A stretch of 64,000 nucleotides of DNA from Carallia brachiata (Eukaryota; Streptophyta; Magnoliopsida; Malpighiales; Rhizophoraceae): contig JADCRB010000162.1 in assembly GCA_021464245.1 (NCBI GenBank), forward strand, positions 1,771,476 through 1,835,475, given 5' to 3'. The position numbers and the translations under genes are program-made. Within the stretch, counting starts at the first letter, position 1. Every line of letters begins with the position of its first letter. Below, piece by piece: positions 24,946-38,500 of this stretch. The notes under the pieces were generated by a model, which ran no database searches, was not told the DNA's origin, and saw nothing but the letters and a program-made list of their open reading frames with translations.

Positions 24946-25478
24946 CACGACATCAACCTAAACATTAGAGAGATTTCAACAAGAAAATGGGGTGTGCACA
25001 TTGATTGTGGAGAGTCGTAACACAAGTGGGCAGCCAAAAAGCCCAATCACCCCTACATTGAATGCGCTTAATTATATTTAGGAAAAATCTTTGTGGACGG
25101 AAAATCCTGCCGAGTAGATGATGTTATTGTTCTCAGTAAAAAAATATATGTTTTATTTTTTAAAAAAATTTAATATTTTTAAATTAAAATTTAGAGTAGT
25201 AAAAAGTATTTTTACAATAACATTAAATATGTTTAAAATTTAATTTTATAAAAATAATTTTTATTATTTTTTTTAAAAAAAATCTGTTGGGCTCTTCTAA
25301 GTTTTGTCCATGTAACAGGACTGATAAATTTATTTGCACATGAATCTGATTACATAAACACTATTTGGTAAACTCATGTAGACACGGAAAGATTTTATAT
25401 TACAAATAAAATATTTTATATAATACATACAACATTTTGTACAATGTAAACAGATTTTACAAAATATTTACCATATTA

Positions 25479-25757
25479 GGGTGTGTTTGTTTCCTGTAAA
25501 ATATTTTATAGGAAAAAATTTTACAGGTTTTTCGGCGTTTGTTTTACGAAAAATATTTTACATAGGTAAAATTTGAGGAAAATTTTCAGATTTTCAGGTA
25601 AAATAACTTCTAATTTTCAGAACTGAAGTTATTTTCAGATAAAATATAAACTGTACTACAAATAAGTGATAAAAGAAAATTGTTATTTTCACTGTAAATA
25701 TTTTTTCCTACAAATATTTTATAAATATAAATTATTTTATAACAAACAAACGGACTC
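25479..25757. mobile_element. Tourist-like (PIF/Harbinger-type) MITE
   Basis: A 279-bp element begins GGGTGTGTTTGTTTCC and ends AACAAACAAACGGACTC. It is flanked on both sides by TTA (25476-25478 and 25758-25760), the target-site duplication typical of PIF/Harbinger. The terminal inverted repeats are imperfect (7 of the outer 11 positions, then GTTTG..TAAAATA shared). There is no coding capacity. The GT(G/C)TTTG end is characteristic of Tourist-type MITEs. Confidence 0.72.
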
Positions 25758-25764
25758 TTAATGA

Positions 25765-28300
25765 CAAAAACTCCTTCATGCGATATAAAATATTATTTGT
25801 ATAACGTAATATTTTGTCAATAGTCCACCGAGTCCACCATACACTGTCTATAAAGTATTTTCCTTTGCATGCGAATTAGGAAATTTCCAGCGGTCAGTCA
25901 ATGGCTTCACCAATTGAAAGTGTAGAAATTCCTGCTGTTGAGCCCGCAATTCAAGAAACTACGCATTTAAGCGACAAAAGCTTCATTTTTTCGGTCAACG
26001 TTACGGCGCCAAAATATTAATATTTAAAAAATTTATCCAATGTAATTGACTCCTCTTTTTCTATAATTAGGCTTTACTTTTTAAAATCAAATTATGATAA
26101 GATAATTTTTATTTTATTATAAAATAAATGCATAATTATAATAAAAAGAAAATTATTATATTTAGAAAAAATTTTCAGACATAATTTATTTAGTGTTGTA
26201 ATTTTTTTATTTTATAAATCTAAATATAGCACGCGTAAAAACGTTAATTAACAAACATTCATGTACTTTGCCATTTATTACGATTTACAATTGCAAGGCG
26301 GAGAAAGCAGGAGGAAAGAGAAGATAAATTTTTAATTTTTTAATTCTTTTTTTATTTTCTATTTCTCGATATTTAATTTTTTAGTTTGTTTAGGTGGTGT
26401 GCCACTTGGCATTAGAGTCTATCCTAGAGTGCCATGTAAGCGATTTAACAGCTTTCGTTTGTTGTTTGCGTAATGAAGCTTTTTTACTAATGACATGTTT
26501 GATTCAAAATTAAAGACACAGCTCATGATGTGATTGAGGAAAAAAAAAGTTCATACTGGCTTTGCAACAAATTGCAAAGTTCATGCATTTTTTCCGGTAA
26601 TTAACAGAAGAAAATTTTCTACTCTTGTGTAGTAAGCAAAATTTTCTCTTTTTTTTATAAAAAAATGAGTTTGAATGAGTGGTGTCCAATATAAATCTGT
26701 TAAAAAAATTACGCGTGCTCCATTTCTTAGTTTACCTAGATTTGTGGGAATGCTGAGCCTTTGAAGGCCTTTGAAGGAACATACCACACAAAATTCAATC
26801 AGACCCAGACTCCTATGTTGGAAATGAAAGGCGTATATTTAATTTTATCGTATATTTTGACCGCACTCGAATTGAGAACCCTGGAAGATAATATGTTCCA
26901 CGCATTACCACTAAATTATAACACGTGATCATTATAAGAAAAAATTTCTAAAAGTTGGGATGCCTACTCACGAATTACAAACCCAGACTCATCATCGATC
27001 GATTCCAATCGTTTTAATTCGTGGGATTTAGTTTAGTTTTTTTTTTTTTAAAGGATGCTCTTAACTATTGAATATTTTAAATATTTTGAAATAAAATTCA
27101 TTTACCCAATTTAACTACCGATTCAAATGATTAAAATTTAAAATTTTTTAATTGTTTTTTAAATTCAATGACCAATACTGTTTTGAAGACGTTGGCTGCC
27201 GAAATATTAGGATCTTCTTTTCAGTGCCCAATTATGGACCAACCAATCTCAAATGTGACAGCTTTGCAGGGGGGCGGGCGCTTTGTTAAAGAGCCACCAG
27301 CAAAGCATATTTATGGAGGCCCACCTCAAGCTAATCACCGTCAATCACGTGCGAAGTTGGCAAAAAAAACCCAACCTCCTTCTTTTATGTCTTCAACGAC
27401 CGAGAATGTAACACGTTTAAGAAGTGGGGCCAAACTCTCTTGGACATTCCCTTGTTTCTTTAAGAGGTTGTAACGCAACCAACTCGAAGCGCCGGACTTG
27501 TCTTATCTTGTATTTTTTTTTAAGATAAAAAATATGTAAATATGTAATAATAGTTATAAAATTAATATGTAAAAATTTAAATTATTAAATTATAAAAAAT
27601 ATATTAAATTTTAAAAAATAATAAATTATTAAATTAATTATATATATTTTACGTATAAAAAATTATATAATTTTATAATAATATTTTTTTTAAATTATGA
27701 GAACATAGTTATATTCTTTCCAATTCTCGTCTCAATTGAGATTTGACCCGTAAGTCTTGTGTTAGTTAAAGATTTATTCAAATTTGAATTTGAATCTGAC
27801 AGTGAAGGTATCCAAATAAAAGCAGCAGGATTCCCACACTTTTGCACAATTTGATTACAACTTCACTCGGAACTCTAGTATTAGACAAATTGATATTAAC
27901 ATGACAATAATCCTTAAGATGCCCTGCTTATCTGCATATATATAAATTTTTTTGAGGGACTCCGTCATACTCAGCAATTAGCAATAGATCGCCAATTCAT
28001 AATTTAAACAACAAAGACTTGCTCGCTCCTGAGGCAATTAGAGTAGATCCATCTACCTTATCTTCTTGTATTTAAGTTAGGCAGAAAACTTCTTTTTTTC
28101 TTTGTTTTTTTTTTGTAAAACATCAAACGTACAGTTGATCTCACCGTAATCAATATAGACTCTATTTTATGCCGGGCACATGTTAACCGTGTTATGCAGG
28201 AAAAACACGTGCAAGCCGTTGCAGATTTCTAATTACTAATTATCAATTATTGGTGTTAATAAATAAATAAATTTTTAGTGTTTGGCACTGACAATAAAAT
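25765..28300. other. AT-rich intergenic DNA
   Basis: No gene is supported. A 101-codon plus-strand frame at 27168-27473 is the longest. It lies in a locally GC-richer patch, but I recognise no domain and no splice structure extends it. Confidence 0.4.
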
Positions 28301-28304
28301 CAGT

Positions 28305-28475
28305 ATATTTTTTTTATTATAATAAATAAGTTTTTTATTCTTAATTAATCTAAATTAGCCTTATAAAAATATATTTTACAGTAGCAAAAAAAAAAGTATC
28401 TTACGTATTTTTAAATAAAAATTTATTAAATATATGATTTAAAGATCAACTAAAATTTATAAGAAAATTCCTATA
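28305..28475. repeat. Dispersed AT-rich repeat, copy 1
   Basis: Contains ttaattaatctaaattagc and aaatttattaaatatatgat followed by ttaaagatcaactaaaattt. The same segments recur, slightly changed and in the same order and orientation, at 59690-59815. It is probably a MITE or a non-autonomous element end. Confidence 0.5.
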
Positions 28476-28479
28476 TTGG

Positions 28480-31395
28480 TTGCTATTTACACAGTAAAAA
28501 ATGTTATTTTTACTGTACAGATTACTATATTGAAAAAAAAATATTATTTTCACTGTTTATGTTACTGTTTACACATTATAAAAAATAAAAAATCCTATTC
28601 ATTGGAAAAAAAGACACGAGATCACTCTATTAAAGTAATATTATTTATGCTGTTAAGTTATCCATTATAAATAAAATCATATTATTTTACTATTTATTAT
28701 CTTATTTATATAAAAAAAAGTTCGTTAAAAATAATTTTTTAATACCGGATGTAGTGTTGACATAATTTCTGTATATACACGAGTAATTCAAAGTTGGAGA
28801 AATAAAATATTTAATATGGGAAATACTAATAGGATTGGATTAAAAGAAAGGTGAGGACACTGTCGGTCCCAAATTCTGAATAGGGCGGTACAAATGTACC
28901 CTTTTTCCATTCACAGTGCCGCACGTTGGAGCAAAGGGCAATTTGGTAATTAGATTATTAATAAGTTGCTGATATTTTAAAAAATAACTTGAAAATACTT
29001 TTGCAATCAATAGTTGGAGAGTGTATTAGGAACAGCATTATTTAAAAAAATTAACCAAATACAATTTATTTTATTTATTTTGATTTTCAACAACAAACAA
29101 TCTCCGAGTAAAAAAAAAAAAAAAACAATAACAAATAATATCGGTTTACCAAAGACCTCCTTATACGTTTTTTCAGTACAGCAGCAGCCAAACGAAACTG
29201 TCGGACCTGCCAACTCAGTCATAAATCCAATTTATTTTTTAATTTTCCAGAGTTCTTTTTTATACATAAAAAAAAAGGTGCATCGCATAATAGGTAAGTC
29301 ATTGCTGATAATTTATCTAAAGTTCATGACTACTTGAAATATCAATTAGAGTTGATCGAAAATTTTTTGAAATCGTTCCCTATGTCGAAAACATCTTGAA
29401 AAAGAAAAAAGAAAATATTGTAGAGATTCTTTAGATGGAACTAAAATCTGATTGAAATTATATATATATAATTAAATAATTAAATTTAAAAAATATGTAC
29501 ATAGCCTATTAGATGCATTAGACAGACTAAGTAATTATATTGGTACTATTTAAAGTACTATTATATAAAGGAGCTTAAATATAAATTCTCAATATTATTA
29601 TTTTATGGAGATGTTGATTATGTAGCAATACAACGAGAGACACAAAAAAAAAATACTCAATTCATATAGGGAAGTACTACGTCGCATCTTTAAGTAGTAT
29701 TAAATTAGCACTAAAGTGATTGTTTAAATGTAAAAAAAAAAAATTGCTAAATATCATTTAGATAAACTATGTGACAATTTTAATATTGTCTAAAATTATT
29801 ATGTAGTGAAATTCGTCCATATAACAGTTAATATGCCTTTGTATTTTATTTTTTAAAAATTTAATAATTCTTTTACCAAATTATATCACATCATCACGCA
29901 GTCCATCCAAATTGTTCCCTTTTATAGAACGGTCATATTGGTTTGTGATTAAATAAAACTTTCAAGGACCTTTTGCCCGGCTTAGCCGGCAAAATACCAT
30001 GTTTGATTAATTTTGAGAAAATAATTGATTATGTATTAATATTAGAAAATATTTTCGGTATTTTTCAACCAAGGATGGGTCAGTTATATTCTATAATTAG
30101 GGATCTACCAACAATAAACATGTTAATTAATTTGCGTAAGCCAACTTTGTTAACTAACTAGGCTTACTGGTGGTTGGGTTTTCCCTTTTTTTTTTTTTTT
30201 TTTTGAAAAAAATAAAGCAAAGGAAAATTTTGGTACCGAGTAGTGATGTTACTTCATGGCGGCAAGAAAGTTTTCTATGCTTCTTTTCTTCACTAATCCC
30301 CTTTCTCTCACTAGCCCTTCAACCCCTTGACCTGTGGATCTTGGCATAAAGCCAAACCGACCACCAGAAGTGCCAGTGACGGCAAGAAAGTTTTGTTCAC
30401 AAATAAATAATCCCAACATGAAAGAAACATTTCCATTTATTAAGAATGTGAGGCAATTTGATTCGTCAATGACTCATGATTTGATCCTCATCTGCTTGAC
30501 TAAAGAAGGGCCTTATCATTGAACTATGGAAGTGTTCAAGACGTGAATCTAATGCTACACATTTTGTTTAGAAGAAGGAGAATGTGAGAGCAAAGAAAAA
30601 CGAAAGAAAAAAAAATAGAACTTGTACTTGAAATTTCCGAACAATTAGGGAAGGTGGATGCAAATGAGTTAAGCTAAATCGAGTTGAACTGAACCGAATT
30701 TTTTCATGATCAAATGTTAGCTCGTTTATTATATATATTTTTTGAACTAAAAAAAAGATAATAAATTTATGAGAACTTGAGGTTTCTAAAAGAGTTGGGT
30801 GTCTCTTAAAAAAATATTATTTTTTCTTTTCAACTGCTATCTGTATTTTTGATATTATTTAAGCAACCACATCATCTTCTCTTATAAGTATTATTTATAA
30901 TCTATTTTTGATATTGATAAGGATCAGACTTTCATTTCATTTTCTGGAGCGCGTCAGTCGATAAGATTCGTTGCTAGTACAAGAAACTGGAATTCTCTTA
31001 GCCAGCCGCTACATGCTCGGGTCCAGTTGGGCGTATCCGAGATCCGAGAAAAAATGGCCCTCCATTATTATTATAATTATTGTTATTATTGTTGATTATA
31101 ATACAGATAATAAATGACCTTAAGTCTAATGCCCGAGAAAAGGGACACAGACTTGCGGGACCCCTTTTTTTAACAAAAATTAAAATTTAAATATATAATT
31201 ATTATTATTCTAATCTTAATTTTTAATACAATTTATAGTAAAATTTACATGTTATCTATTTATAAAAAAATTTTAATAATTATGAGTGAAATTTAAACTT
31301 AAAATGAAGTATGTTAAGAACAAAATTTTCAACTGTTAAACTCATTATCGCGAGAAAAAGAAAAAAAAAAAAAAGGCTATGACCCCTTAAAACAC
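28480..31395. other. AT-rich intergenic DNA
   Basis: Long A/T runs, a small patch of ttgaactgaaccgaatt-type sequence near 30680 and no supported gene. The plus-strand frames at 29014-29337 and 30334-30522 have no family features. Confidence 0.4.
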
Positions 31396-31401
31396 TCAGG
31401 C

Positions 31402-31434
31402 AAGTCTATGGCCCCTTTCTCGGGCCATAGACTT
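31402..31434. promoter_or_regulatory. Perfect 13-bp hairpin upstream of the pectin acetylesterase gene
   Basis: The arm AAGTCTATGGCCC (31402-31414) is exactly complementary to GGGCCATAGACTT (31422-31434) around a 7-base loop. It lies about 170 bases before the TATA box. It contains GGGCC/GGCCC elements like site II (TGGGCC/Y) promoter motifs. Function unknown. Confidence 0.5.
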
Positions 31435-31506
31435 TTTCTCTTGGTATATAGAGCAGCCATGTTTTTTCTTCAACATCACATCAGCAATCCATTTCCGTGC
31501 TGGGAG

Positions 31507-31526
31507 GTGTGTGTGTGTGTGTGTGT
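31507..31526. repeat. (GT)n microsatellite in the pectin acetylesterase promoter
   Basis: Ten GT units followed by a T run, about 75 bases before the TATA box. Confidence 0.95.
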
Positions 31527-31602
31527 TTTTTTTTTTTTTGGTTACTATTTTTTGTCGGGTCTTTGGGTTCTGTTCTGTGCGCATCTCATTTCACTTCACT
31601 TG

Positions 31603-31610
31603 CTATAAAA
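31603..31610 (+). promoter_or_regulatory. TATA box of the pectin acetylesterase gene
   Basis: CTATAAAA. A start about 30 bases downstream would give a leader exon of roughly 31640-31867 ending at CAG|gtacct, with a leader intron to 32584. This leader carries a 13-codon upstream ORF at 31761-31802. Confidence 0.5.
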
Positions 31611-32585
31611 TTGTTGCGTCTGCACAAAAGATCAAAACAAAGCGCACTTTTTTCTTTCTTAGAAAAAGCAAACTCATCAGTGCATAAAGAAATAAAACCA
31701 GCCTACCGCTCTTGTTACTCATTTCTCCCATTGCTTCCCAGCTACCTGCTGTTTCCCGTAATGATAAATCTCTTGGAAATTGCTGTTTTAGTGTTGAACT
31801 GAAGTGGGTTGGAGCCACATTCTCTTCCAAGTCTCCCCATCTTCAGATTTTTGTCTCTCACCCTCAGGTACCTGTCGATCCCTTGTTTTTGTTCTGAGCC
31901 ATTTCTTTTCTTATATCTATATATATCTTGTTAGAATGGAATGGATATTTGTAATGTTTGGAATGTCAACCGACTAAGCGCTTTAAAGGAAATCAGTGAT
32001 CCCACACTGCTTGTTTTGATTGTTACTTTACTGGAAAACATATGAATTACATTGCTCTGTTTGGCTCTTTTCTAATTGATGAGTCTTTGTTGTCTCCACA
32101 TGCTTATTCGCTTTCCTTTTGTTTTCTCGTTGAAATTTTTTTTTTTCTAGAAAAAAAAAAAAAAAAAGAACTGGTAGTCTGATTTGTAAGCAATGAGCAT
32201 AAAAAAAAGATGCAACTTTGATAGATTTTATGGTGTATTTGTTGTTGAGTTCAATGCACAATTACTAATGTGGATTTTTAGATTGCCATAGTAACGCCCA
32301 CTATTTCATTTGGCTAATTATTTTATTATCGGTATATAAATTTTGACTCTTTTAGATGTAGATTGACGGTGGCCATAATTTGCATCATAGATTCCCTGAC
32401 TATGGGGGAGTCAGGTTTTTTGTGTTCTATCACTGAAGTTGGCACTGCATAATGATGTGCTAGGCCCCTTTTTTTTGACATATATTTCTGGTGCTTCTTA
32501 GTGCCACCCTTATATTGTTACTTATTGTGTTTTTTTTTAATGATAAGTATTTTCCTTGTGATTTTTTTTCCTTGTAATATGCAGA

Positions 32586-35567
32586 ATGGTAGATTCAAGA
32601 TCAGGCCGATGGTTAAGTCTTTTAGCTTATTTGCTGCTATGTCTGAAAACAGAAGGCCTTTTTGTCCCAATTACTTATGTTACGAAAGCAGTTGCTAAAG
32701 GAGCCGGTGAGAGATTTGAGTTTCGCGTTAGTCTGATTAAGTTGAAGTGAAGGCATATTGTTCATTGCAAATTTGACATCTTTCTGGAATTTGATCTGTT
32801 TTGCAGTGTGTTTGGATGGAAGCGCCCCGGCGTACCACTTAGATAAGGGGTTTTCTACAGGCATTAATAGTTGGTTGATTCAATTTGAGGTCAGTACTCA
32901 TCTGGTGGTCTGTTTAATGATTTATCTCACCGAAGAAAGAAAACAAGGCATAAATGTTGTAATTGGTATCTGGAAGGCAGAAATCCGGAGAAAAATATTT
33001 AGGAATAGGAAATTCTTGCATCAAAGTCCTTGATGGCTAATGGGTATCTACTTTTGATTGCAAATAAAAGGAGTAATATATAGAATTCTTTGAGAGAAAC
33101 ATGAACTCAGGTTTACATCAACTATGTTCTTTTAGTTCACCTTGTCTATTACATGATACCAAATCAAATATTCTCCTTATCGTTACCAGGGTGGAGGATG
33201 GTGCAACAACCTAACAACCTGCCTTGCTCGTAAGAATAATCATTTAGGTTCATCTAAGCAAATGGCCAAACTGTTAGCTTTCTCTGGAATTATGAGCAAT
33301 AGACAACAGTTTAATCCAGGTATGACCAAGTAACTTCTTGACAAGTATTACCTCACTAAAGAAAAAAAAAAAAAGAAAGAGTAAAAGAAAAAGATGCACA
33401 ATAACAGACATTGCTCTTCAGCTTTGATTTCCACCTTTCCCCGGTACCTTGTTTGAATTTGTAGATTTCTATAACTGGAATAGAGTTAAGATCAGATACT
33501 GCGATGGGTCATCATTTACTGGGGATGTGCAGAAAGTCAATCCTGTAAGTTGTTTTGATTTAACAGGAAAGAACTTGAATTATCATGGCTTTTATTTTTA
33601 ATAAGATAATGTTTGACCAGGCTACTAACCTTCACTTCAGAGGGGCAAGGGTTTGGCTTGCTGTTATTGAAGACTTAATGGCCAAAGGGATGAGAAATGC
33701 AGAAAATGTATGATGCACATAAAACATTCTGTGCTCTTGTTCTCTCCTCTAATAACACTCTCTAAACAACTTGCCTGGATATACTATAGGCTCTTCTTTC
33801 TGGTTGTTCGGCTGGCGGATTGGCTTCCATTTTGCATTGTGATAGCTTCCGAGCTTTGTTGCCTATGGGTACCAGAGTAAAATGTCTTTCAGATGCTGGC
33901 TATTTTATCAATACGTAAGCTCATGTATAGGACCCTGTAATTTAACTCAAAACGATCTTAGCATTAATTTATTTTTCCTGCCGGCTTCAGCCTGACACAT
34001 TTTTTTTTTCTTTTACAACAGGAAGGATGTTTTTGGAATACCACACATACAATCCTACTTTAATGAAGTGGTTACTTTGCATGTATTCTCTCTTGCGGAA
34101 TTCTTATTTTCACTTTTTTTTTGGGGTATCATTATGCATGTTTTACAGTTCTGTATATTTTGCCACTTAGGAGCTCACAAATTAAATTGGTATACAATGA
34201 AGATTCTCCAAACAGTCATGTATAAATTCTACTTGATTCACTAACAGACTCCTGATCAGAATATTTGATCTTTTCTACAGGGATCTGCTAAGAATTTGCC
34301 ACTGTCCTGTACATCAAGAAGGAAACCTGGTTTAGTAAGTTTTTTTTTTTTGATTGTTATTATCTTACCATTTCCTCCAGAGATTTGCTGACATGTCTTA
34401 ATGATTTACAGTGTTTCTTCCCGCAATATGTGGTGCCACAAATACGAACACCGCTTTTTGTGCTAAATTCAGCGTATGACTCATGGCAGGTTAGAACATT
34501 GCTAGTTCACTTCAAAAATGTAGATTTGCACATATTTCTTCCTCTGTTAGATGACAAGAAAATCGTGTTTCATCTTGCCAACTGTTGCTATAAGGAGAAA
34601 ATATTTATAGCTTTGTGAGGAAGTGTCTAAGCAAAGGATAAAAATATGGATCCCAATAAAATCTCATTATTGATGATCGAAAGTTTAATAACTTAATACT
34701 TTAACTGAAATGCGTCCCACTGATTTACAGTTGATGCAAAGTGTATGCCATCGATCAACCTTTTTATACTATTTATTCTGATAGCGTTCAAGAAAAAGTA
34801 ATTTATCTGAGGTACTTATATCTACCCTGTTTGCCCCGAATGGCCCTTTTTTCGTCTAGATAAAGAACACTTTGGCACCTGCCGATGCTGATCCCCATGG
34901 CTCCTGGAACAGCTGTAAGCTTGACATAAGCAACTGCTCACCTGTTCAACTCCAAGCAATGCAAGGTGAGTAAAAGCAACCTAATTTACTCACTTATCCA
35001 ATACTCCAAGTATAATTCCGTTCAACTTCATGCAAAATATCGCAATAAAGGAGTCGTTGGGTACTGAATCGAGCAGCGATTGAACTGTTATGCAATGGCA
35101 GATATGCATTGGAGTATGATGGTGACGATATTCTTTCTACAATCTAATAGGAACAAGTTATCATTTTCTTGCAGATTTTAGATTGCGCTTCTTGAGTGCA
35201 TTGCCTGGATCAGCAAACTCTACATCTAGGGGATTGTATATAGACTCTTGCTATGCCCACTGCCAGACTGAAACACAGGAGACATGGTTCATGGCCGACT
35301 CTCCAATGATTAGAAAAACGGCAAGTTGCTTTTCATATTATAACCTGCTGTGATTTTCCTTTTTTTCTGTGTTTTTCATTATAATGCATCTGAATTCACA
35401 AAATGCAAATTTTTGTTTTCAAAACATATGTTATGCAGAAAATTGCAAAGGCAGTTGGCGATTGGTTTTATGACAGGACTCCATTTCAACAAATAGACTG
35501 CGCTTATCCTTGCAACCCAACCTGCCACAATGGCGTTTCGGATCGTCAACATAAACCAAAAGTATAG
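32586..35567 (+). CDS. PAE: Pectin acetylesterase (CE13 family)
   Basis: Twelve coding exons: 32586-32706, 32807-32889, 33190-33319, 33465-33544, 33621-33707, 33790-33914, 34022-34082, 34281-34334, 34412-34489, 34860-34965, 35175-35320, 35439-35567. They join in frame to 399 aa, normal for plant PAEs. The enzyme removes acetyl groups from pectin in the cell wall. Seen: an N-terminal signal peptide (LLAYLLLCL), [32 protein letters not shown], the nucleophile elbow GCSAGG (S174), the acid in NSAYDSWQ (D270) and the base in PTCHNG (H387); these correspond to the Ser-Asp-His triad of the Notum/PAE fold. Cysteines are abundant, as expected for a secreted protein. The intron after 35320 starts with GC rather than GT. 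The start ATG is the only one giving a signal peptide; it sits two bases into an exon after a leader intron. A polyadenylation-like AATAAA is at 35643. Confidence 0.95.
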
Positions 35568-38500
35568 ATTTACTGCTTAAAAAATACATAGTTCTATTCT
35601 TCACTAGCCAAATTATAGGAATTTATAAAAAGCTTAAGATTAAATAAAGAGGTAAATTTAGTGATTCATTAAGGTTTCTGAATAAATGAAGGGCCGTCAT
35701 CACACTGAACTTGTGTGCTTGGCGTTCCCCATCTTGTTAATGTATTCAATTCTTACTAGCAAACGAAGTCCAATTATCTGTAATATTAGCAGTAACATTT
35801 ATCTGTAATATTAGTAGAACATTCTTTTAGTTCACTGAATCAAAAGCCACCAACATAAATACTTGCTAAGCAGGGCAAACCTTTTGTTGAATTCGTTTGA
35901 CTTCCAGCTAACTGTAAACCATATATGCTGTTCTCCAATAGCTAACTGCAAATTAAAGCAGCTCACCTAAAACAAAATTTTCTATGTCCTAAAATTTTCC
36001 CTTTTGAAAGACAACAGAAAGGGAGCTTCTAAAGGATCAAAGCCGAATTACTGACATTAATAAGACACTTCTCCAACCTACCAGTACATGTGCTAATACC
36101 TACAGAAACAAAAGCTGCAATAAAAACAACTAATATATATGTGCTTTGAAGCTAAAAATGGAAAAGGACATAGACAGAGAAAAAGACCAAAACGATATAA
36201 TATAAATGAGCTCAAAACTGAAATTAATAGCTGCTGCTGCTGCTTTTTGTTTTGGCAGAATGGAAGGCAAAATGGGTCGGCCGGATGGGTGAAGAAGATG
36301 AGTTTGATAAAGTGGGGCCTATTTTGTTGTTGGCTGCTAAAAGCACTGTTGTGGGCATAGAAAATAATCAGTTTCCCAGAGAAAAGATTAGAATCATATT
36401 CCTGGAGACGGCAAAACTGGAGGAGACATGGACGAATTATGATCATGTGCTTCTCGGCTGACCTGACCTGACTGAGAATTCAACACCACATATCTTAGGT
36501 GCTGAGACCGCTCATCTCATGGTCTTCAAGTCTGCAACTTTCTCATTTTAAGGACTTGGCACGACAGTGGCATGTGGCAGTATCTTAGCGAAAGAAAGGT
36601 TCATATTTCAAATATCTCGATAGGAAACTACTTGTCTTGTTATTATTATTATTTTTTCGGTAGTTTACATAAAAGAGAAGCACATTCTTGGGTAAAAGAA
36701 AGAAATAATTTCCAAACGAAAAGTTGTTTATGGCTTACGTCAACATGGTTGGATTACAAACAAAGTATATCATCTTACAATTATCAATCAGATGAAACAA
36801 CGGAAAGGTCCCACATTTTGCAAAATTCATCCCTATATTTAATCATACAAAATTTTGCTTTTGCAATTTTTGGTGCCAATTCCAAGAAAGATTGTTGGTA
36901 TGGTTCTAAATTCATTAAAAAAAACTGAGAATACATTGAGGTAATTATTAATTGGATGTAATGTAATGTAATAGAGTAAAGTAGAAGGTCATGGTTTTAG
37001 TACAGATGGTACCGTCGGATTAAAGTGCAGGTACCATAAAAATGCAATTTTTTAGTAATTTAGTATATCGTTAATAAAATATAAAATAAAAAATTATAAA
37101 ATTAAAATATAAAATTAATGAGTGTCTCTTTAAAATAAAAGGTGTAAATCTTATATAATATATGTTAAAAAATTATTTTTATTTAAATTTTAAAAAAAAT
37201 CAATATAATACACTTAAATTACAAGTGATTGCACTTTATTGGTTTCTCTGAATGCAGCATCCCACACACTACCTTTTTCCAAATTAAAAATGTGATAAAA
37301 CCGTACCAATAAAGTTGTATTATGTTATGGTGTATTATTATGTTTCTGTAATTGCAGTGATCTATACTGAGAGAGATTTGTATAAACCAGTTCATTGCAC
37401 AATCTTATTTATTTTTTACATTTAGGATGGTTAGTAATGGCAATATGATTGAGATAAACATATGAATGTTGTAACTTATTTAGATATTTGTATTCCCAAG
37501 CTAATGTGTTCTCAATCTTCCACATAAATTGACGGTGACCTCAGCTTCCATTGAAGGGGTATTAATCTTCATTGGCTATACACCAAACATGCCATTCAAG
37601 TTCATTTGAAAACGTTGGACACGGCTACCGGAGCCTATATCGTTACTAAAATTGCTATCACTTTTTTCATTCAATTCGATCGGCAAATTTTGAAGGGCAA
37701 AAGAAAGAAATTTTGACAGTTCCTTAAGTATTGTGTGCTTAACCATCGTCTACCATTGCTAACTCTTGCTATTTATGTCAAAAAAAAAAACCAAAAAAAA
37801 AAAGGGTTTTGAGTTCGTGAATGCGGAATCTAGCATAGCAATGCTATTCTTTGCCGAGAAAAGGGTGTGAATGCAAGAATGTTCTTTAGAAAGTAACGAC
37901 AATTTGCAGTTGACTTAAATGATTGTAACACTCGTTAACAAGTAGGCCTAACTGAATATGGTAAAGCTTAGTTCCGCTCCGTTTCTTTGCAGTTAGAATC
38001 AATCCAAATAATCAGCAAAATTTCAATGAAAACCAAAAGAATAATGCTATATAGCACGACCAACCAGCATTGCAGAAGAGCACAAAATTTGTTATGTTTT
38101 AGTTGGATCCTAATTTTTTTTTATAAAATCTCAATTCTTACAATAAAAAATTTAAATAATATTTAGTATTACCTTAAATAATATTTAATATTATCCTAAA
38201 CATAACTTTTATAATAAAAAATAAATTATAAATAACACTTAATGTTATCATAAATATACTTAATATTACTCCACATCATGCTTTTCAAAAAAAATTCCAA
38301 AAAAAAAAAAAGAAAAACAACGTTTTGGGTTTGAAATTGAAAAAAAAAAAAAACCCATCTTGACGTCTCGTGCGGTTTTGGTGCAGTTTCTTTCTCGTGG
38401 AATATCATTATTCAAACCAAAATTATAAACTCTGTATCAACTAATGCATATGGAATCTGCATCAGACGATTCTCGCACACGTAACATCGTTTTAATTGGA

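Noticed and set aside
27168..27473. 101-codon plus-strand frame in the gene-poor block
   Set aside because: No domain, no splice context and no repeat protein similarity; likely chance in a GC-richer patch.
36093..36461. Overlapping open frames on both strands after the pectin acetylesterase gene
   Set aside because: Composition is low-complexity (poly-Q/poly-C from a GCT run), and frames on opposite strands are equally long, a sign of chance.
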